Below, piece by piece: positions 21,178 to 22,505 of a stretch of DNA of 22,505 nt. The first letter of the stretch is position 1; each line of letters opens with the position of its first letter. The notes under the pieces are model-generated. The model did no database searches and had not been told where the DNA came from. It worked only from the letters and a program-made list of their open reading frames with translations. Position numbers and translations under genes: made by a program. Location: positions 1 to 22,505 of the forward strand of contig JBLMZH010000018.1 in the NCBI GenBank assembly GCA_050258715.1, in the 5' to 3' direction. The DNA comes from JBLMZH01 sp050258715 (GTDB taxonomy: Bacteria; Patescibacteriota; Doudnabacteria; UBA920; O2-02-FULL-48-8).

Positions 21178-22505
21178 TTATTCAGGACCTCTCATCCTGA
21201 CGTTATCCGGCGTTTCCTCGTCCTCTTCTTCCGGCAAGGGCCGGCGCGGAGGCGTTGCCGGCGGGTTGGCTGCCGGGTTGGCCGTTGCCGTGGCTGTAGG
21301 AGCTGGCCTGGGAGTTGGCGCGGCAGCCGAAGCAGACGCAGCTGGTGCGGCTGGCGTAGCCGGTGCAGGAGTAGAGGCAGCGGCTGCAGGAGCGGCTGTG
21401 GTTGTCGTGGTCGTAGTGGTTGTTGTGGTCGTGGCTGACACGGGGTTCCAGGCTAAGTTACCTCCGCGATCGCGCTTGGGAAGCGTGATGGCAGCGGCCC
21501 GGTTCTCGATCGAGCCGACCTTATCTTTGAGTTTTTCTCGTTCTTTGTCATCCACGATCCCCGGCGTTTTCAGTTCAGGGCCTTGCTCCAAGAAAGCTTT
21601 CCCCTGCTCCGTTCTTACAAACTCATCATAGTCAGCTTCCCTGACACCGCGCTGGACCGCATAGGACTTGTAAATTGCGGCTTTCATATCTTTCCCCTCC
21701 TGCGTCTTAGCAACCCCGCCCTTTCCAACGCCCTTGATCAGCCCGTCATTTAAGGCCAACAGCATGACATCAGTGGCTTTTCTTCCAACCTCTTCCATGG
21801 TTTCCTGAGCCTCGGCAACGTTCATCTTGGAAGCATATTTGAGCAGCTGCGCCCTTGGCATCTTCTTCTTCGTCTCCACATCAAGCTTGCCGCCAACGCT
21901 GGCCAGCATATTCATTGACTGAGTCTGAATCTGCCTTGCTCTCGCCCGGTCACCCTGGGCAAACTTTTCTTTTGTGGCTTGAAGCATAGCTTGAGGCTTA
22001 GCTGTAGCCCAACCTACTGCTTTTCCTCCGCCCGAGAGAATTTGTCCAGTGCGTGTAAAACCAGCTTTTTGTAATAAAGATCCTGGCGCTGTTAGAAAGC
22101 CGCCTCTGGCTACAAAAGACGCACCAGCCTTCCCAGTCCATTTTCCAGCTGATTTTCCCGCTCTCTCCGTGACGTTGGCTACGGCTGCCGCTCCGACCAT
22201 GCCTGATTTTCTGCCGACAATAATTGCCGCAATAAAGAATCCGCAAATCACGATGTACGTAGTTAAAAGGCTGCCGGCGCTGAATCCAGCCGTTCTTAAT
22301 TTACCAATAAGCGTCATGCCCAAGACCACGAAGAACATGGCCACGGGCCCCATCATCAGATATTTGAAAAATGTATTCCACCACTGCCTGGCGTACTGCT
22401 GGGTATCAGGAAGAATGTTCAAAGCATAAGCAACCGGGGCAAGAACGACCAAGACTTTGAGCGCAATAGATCGGATCAGGAACATCACGGCTAAGGCTAG
22501 GAACG
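21178..22505 (-). CDS. VirB6/TrbL-like membrane protein, C-terminal part
   Basis: The frame is open to the window edge, so the start lies outside. The visible N-terminal part has three membrane segments: FLALAVMFLIRSIALKVLVVLAPVAYAL, YLMMGPVAMFFVVLGMTLI and LLTTYIVICGFFIAAIIVG, with LPDTQQYARQWWNTFFKYLMMGP as in VirB6/TrbL proteins. A long hydrophilic tail follows, with Lys/Ala/Gly-rich helices, a run of twelve Thr, an Ala/Pro/Thr-rich stretch and an acidic end EEEDEETPDN. VirB6 forms part of the inner membrane channel. It heads the minus-strand transcript visible here. The tail is unusually long and low in complexity. Confidence 0.8.
   Translation of the reverse strand, partial: FLALAVMFLIRSIALKVLVVLAPVAYALNILPDTQQYARQWWNTFFKYLMMGPVAMFFVVLGMTLIGKLRTAGFSAGSLLTTYIVICGFFIAAIIVGRKSGMVGAAAVANVTERAGKSAGKWTGKAGASFVARGGFLTAPGSLLQKAGFTRTGQILSGGGKAVGWATAKPQAMLQATKEKFAQGDRARARQIQTQSMNMLASVGGKLDVETKKKMPRAQLLKYASKMNVAEAQETMEEVGRKATDVMLLALNDGLIKGVGKGGVAKTQEGKDMKAAIYKSYAVQRGVREADYDEFVRTEQGKAFLEQGPELKTPGIVDDKEREKLKDKVGSIENRAAAITLPKRDRGGNLAWNPVSATTTTTTTTTTTTAAPAAAASTPAPATPAAPAASASAAAPTPRPAPTATATANPAANPPATPPRRPLPEEEDEETPDNVRMRGPE

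Overview
The window looks like a chromosomal segment of a Candidate Phyla Radiation bacterium (Patescibacteria). This is inferred from gene content, not from a marker-gene match. The clues are an ECF sigma factor overlapping a DUF5667-type membrane protein, a PrgI / split VirB4 / M15-peptidase / VirB6 secretion locus, near-total absence of Shine-Dalgarno sequences, several strong intergenic promoter-like motifs, and tRNA genes with encoded CCA (one is tRNA-Arg with a GCG anticodon).

Layout. 1-4388 is housekeeping: the end of an HtpX zinc protease, convergent recX, then clpC and comF on the plus strand. 4427-5910 is an AT-richer two-gene island with its own promoter and terminator: a winged-helix protein overlapping a Hypoth_Ymh/TIGR02391-like protein with a HEPN-type R-x4-H motif. 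It is the best candidate here for a defence or toxin-like unit. 5963-6233 holds tRNA-Ser(GCU) with a structured repeat element attached to its 3' end. 6324-8195 holds a sigma/anti-sigma-like operon and a structured 3' region ending in a terminator. 8266-8622 holds tRNA-Ser(UGA) with a second copy of the tRNA-linked element and a perfect 47-bp direct repeat of the tRNA 3' end. 8663-10658 holds a small membrane protein, tRNA-Arg(GCG) and an orphan membrane histidine kinase. 10685-12724 is recG. 12733-13718 is a self-contained GC-rich cassette: consensus-like promoter, two small unknown genes with strong Shine-Dalgarno sites, a predicted structured RNA and a strong terminator.

13755-22505 is all on the minus strand and is a type IV secretion-like locus. 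In transcription order it runs: VirB6/TrbL-like membrane protein (cut by the window edge), a proline-rich unknown protein, a terminator, a PIN-domain gene between two AT-rich inverted repeats, a helically phased GTAATA array next to an extended -10 promoter, PrgI, a VirB4 N-terminal-like protein, the VirB4 ATPase, a membrane-anchored M15-like peptidase and a membrane-anchored beta-propeller. PrgI and VirB6 would form the membrane channel, VirB4 would power it, and the peptidase would open the cell wall.

The strongest unexplained signals are: (1) the two homologous ~180-bp elements at the 3' ends of both tRNA-Ser genes, each carrying an 11-nt antisense copy of its own tRNA's T-arm and stems that differ by compensatory changes; (2) the phased inverted array upstream of the PrgI operon; (3) the GC-rich two-gene plus structured-RNA cassette; and (4) the wHTH/HEPN gene pair.
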